A stretch of 9,363 nt of DNA from Brevundimonas sp. (GTDB lineage Bacteria > Pseudomonadota > Alphaproteobacteria > Caulobacterales > Caulobacteraceae), in assembly GCA_012270135.1 (NCBI GenBank), contig JAAXIW010000242.1, positions 1-9,363 of the forward strand, given 5' to 3'. How positions within the stretch are numbered: the stretch's first letter is position 1; each line of letters opens with the position of its first letter. This document shows, piece after piece, positions 7,972-9,363 of this stretch. Below the pieces are notes generated by a model, which saw only the letters and a list, made by a program, of their open reading frames with translations, searched no databases and was not told the origin of the DNA. The translations under genes and the position numbers were made by a program.

Positions 7972-9363
7972 AGTGAATCGTCTGCAGAGTCGGCGCCCGC
8001 CTCGCCCGGGTCCGCTGCTCGAAGGCGTAGCCCAGCGACAACACCTTGGCGTCGTCCCACTTGCCGGCCATGAAGCTGATCCCCACCGGCATGCCGCGGT
8101 CGAAGCCCATCGGCACGGTCAGGTGCGGATAGCCCGCCACCGCCGCCAGCCGGCTGGCCGAGCCCTGCGAGCGGTCGTCGTCGTCCGGATCGTTGGTCCA
8201 GGCCCGCGAGGTCGTCGGCGCGGTCAGGGCGATGACGCCGTGTTCCGCCATCATCTTGTCGATCCCCTCCGGCCCCGCCGCCCGGAACGACCGCTCGCGC
8301 GCCTCGACATAGGCGGGGTCGTCCAGCCCGCCGGTCGCCTCGGCCCGTTCGAACAGATCCTGGCCGAACAGCACCGTCTCGCGCGGCTCGGCGGCGTTGA
8401 AGGCGATGACGTCGGCCAGGGTCCGCGTCGACACCTGCGCCGGATCGGTCGAGGCCAGATACAGGTTCAGATCGTGCTTCAGCTCGGTCAGCAGCACGAC
8501 GATCTCCCAGCCGCCGATCTGGCGGAAGTCCGCCGGCGCCTCGGTGATCTCGACCAGCTCGGCGCCCGCGTCGCGCAGCACCTGCAGATTGGCCTCGAAC
8601 ACCGCCTGGGTCTCGGCCGAATAGTTGGGCACGAGGAACCGCATCACCCCGATCCGCGCGCCCCTCAGCGAGTCCGCGTCCAGCGCGGCGCGATAGTCGA
8701 CCTTGCGCGCATCGGCCTCGGCCGTGGCCGGGTCGAGCGGGTCAGAACCCGCGATGACCGACAGCACGATGGCCGCGTCCTCGACCGTCGTCGTGATCGG
8801 CCCGGCCGTGTCCTGCGAATGGCTGATCGGGATGATGTGGGTGCGGCTGACCAGCCCCACCGTCGGCTTGAACCCGACCACGCCGTTGACCGAGGCCGGG
8901 CAGGTGATCGAGCCGTCCGTCTCCGTCCCGATCGCCGCCGGCGCCAGGCCGATGGCCACCGCCGCCGCGCTGCCCGACGACGAGCCGCACGGCGTCCGCT
9001 CCGGCGCATACGGATTGCGCGTCTGCCCCCCCACCGCGCTCCAGCCGCTGATCGACGACGACGACCGGATATTGGCCCATTCGGACAGGTTGGCCTTGCC
9101 GAGGATCACCGCGCCGGCGTCACGAAGGCGGGTGACGATAGGGGCGTCCCGGCCGGGAGCGTTGGCGACGAGCGCCAGCGAGCCGGCGGTGGTCGGCATG
9201 TCCGCCGTCTCGATATTGTCCTTCAGCAGGATGGGCAGGCCGCGCAGACGCCCTGCGGGAACGGGCGCCGCCGCCTCTTGCAGAAGAGCCGGATTGACGG
9301 CGATCACGGCGTTGAACGGTTCAGGCGCCGAATTGTCCGCACTGAGCATCAACTGCACAGAGC
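7970..9363 (-). CDS. Amidase (amidase-signature family), N-terminus outside window
   Basis: An amidase-signature hydrolase, at least 464 residues in the window and open to the right edge. The GTG at 9358 is only the first possible start inside the window; the frame continues past it, so the true start, and any signal peptide, lie beyond 9363. Counting from that GTG, the triad is K46 in PILLKDN, S126 in CGSSSGSA and nucleophile S150 in GTETDGSI; all are present. FNAVIAVNPALL (residues 15-26) is the usual family N-terminal element before the catalytic core, and PHLTVPMGF plus GKWDDAKVLSLGYAFEQ close the C-terminus. It is a close paralogue of the next amidase, sharing most residues from the KDN motif to the end, and ends five bases before that gene's first ATG, so the two are surely one transcript. 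Peptide or aliphatic amide hydrolysis is likely; glutamyl-tRNA amidotransferase is unlikely because the GatA-type sequence context and gatB/gatC partners are absent. Confidence 0.92.
   Translation of the reverse strand, partial: SVQLMLSADNSAPEPFNAVIAVNPALLQEAAAPVPAGRLRGLPILLKDNIETADMPTTAGSLALVANAPGRDAPIVTRLRDAGAVILGKANLSEWANIRSSSSISGWSAVGGQTRNPYAPERTPCGSSSGSAAAVAIGLAPAAIGTETDGSITCPASVNGVVGFKPTVGLVSRTHIIPISHSQDTAGPITTTVEDAAIVLSVIAGSDPLDPATAEADARKVDYRAALDADSLRGARIGVMRFLVPNYSAETQAVFEANLQVLRDAGAELVEITEAPADFRQIGGWEIVVLLTELKHDLNLYLASTDPAQVSTRTLADVIAFNAAEPRETVLFGQDLFERAEATGGLDDPAYVEARERSFRAAGPEGIDKMMAEHGVIALTAPTTSRAWTNDPDDDDRSQGSASRLAAVAGYPHLTVPMGFDRGMPVGISFMAGKWDDAKVLSLGYAFEQRTRARRAPTLQTIH

Noticed and set aside
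6420..9240. The repeated amidase sequence as a mobile element or CRISPR-like repeat.
   Set aside because: The repeat is two full coding copies in tandem with no transposase, inverted ends or spacer structure; it is explained by gene duplication.

Overview
The window is about 70% G+C by eye and densely packed with genes. Coding is strongly biased to G/C at third positions, and long shadow ORFs run antisense to the real genes. The protein styles (aryl-CoA ligase, CysNC fusion, PQ-loop SemiSWEET, tandem lipoprotein-type amidases) suggest an alphaproteobacterium, plausibly of the Caulobacterales (Brevundimonas/Caulobacter/Phenylobacterium). The phylum-level placement is inference from style and memory, not from a search.

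Region 1 (1-3271, + strand) is the tail of a tightly coupled operon: an acyl-CoA dehydrogenase (5' end outside the window), a benzoate/2-aminobenzoate-type CoA ligase, a 4-hydroxybenzoyl-CoA-thioesterase-like hotdog protein, and a RidA-family protein. Start and stop codons overlap at all three junctions (TGATG, ATGA, ATGA) and each downstream start has a visible Shine-Dalgarno sequence. The set fits catabolism of an aromatic acid through its CoA thioester. Anthranilate (2-aminobenzoate) via 2-aminobenzoyl-CoA is the best guess, because a RidA-like protein would make sense where a ring amino group becomes an enamine. The ring-attacking monooxygenase/reductase is not in the window and would be expected upstream.

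Region 2 (3331-6056, + strand) is sulfate activation: cysD (TTG start) and cysNC, a fusion of the sulfate adenylyltransferase GTPase subunit with APS kinase. The genes overlap by one base. Together they make APS and then PAPS from sulfate, ATP and GTP. A 59-base gap separates them from the aromatic operon, and no shared function is evident.

Region 3 (6028-9363, - strand) converges on cysNC. In transcription order it has an amidase (5' end outside the window), a second amidase that is a close paralogue carrying a lipoprotein signal peptide, and a small SemiSWEET transporter whose 3' end overlaps the end of cysNC by 29 bases. The amidases share a nearly collinear catalytic core but have unrelated N-termini with more relaxed codon usage. 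This suggests tandem duplication with later exchange or gene conversion.

No RNA genes, CRISPR arrays, insertion sequences, phage genes or defence systems were seen, and no gap between genes exceeds 60 bases. The window reads mostly as ordinary chromosomal metabolism. The points most worth checking are the RidA-like protein, which seems to lack the family's key arginine, and the mosaic amidase pair.
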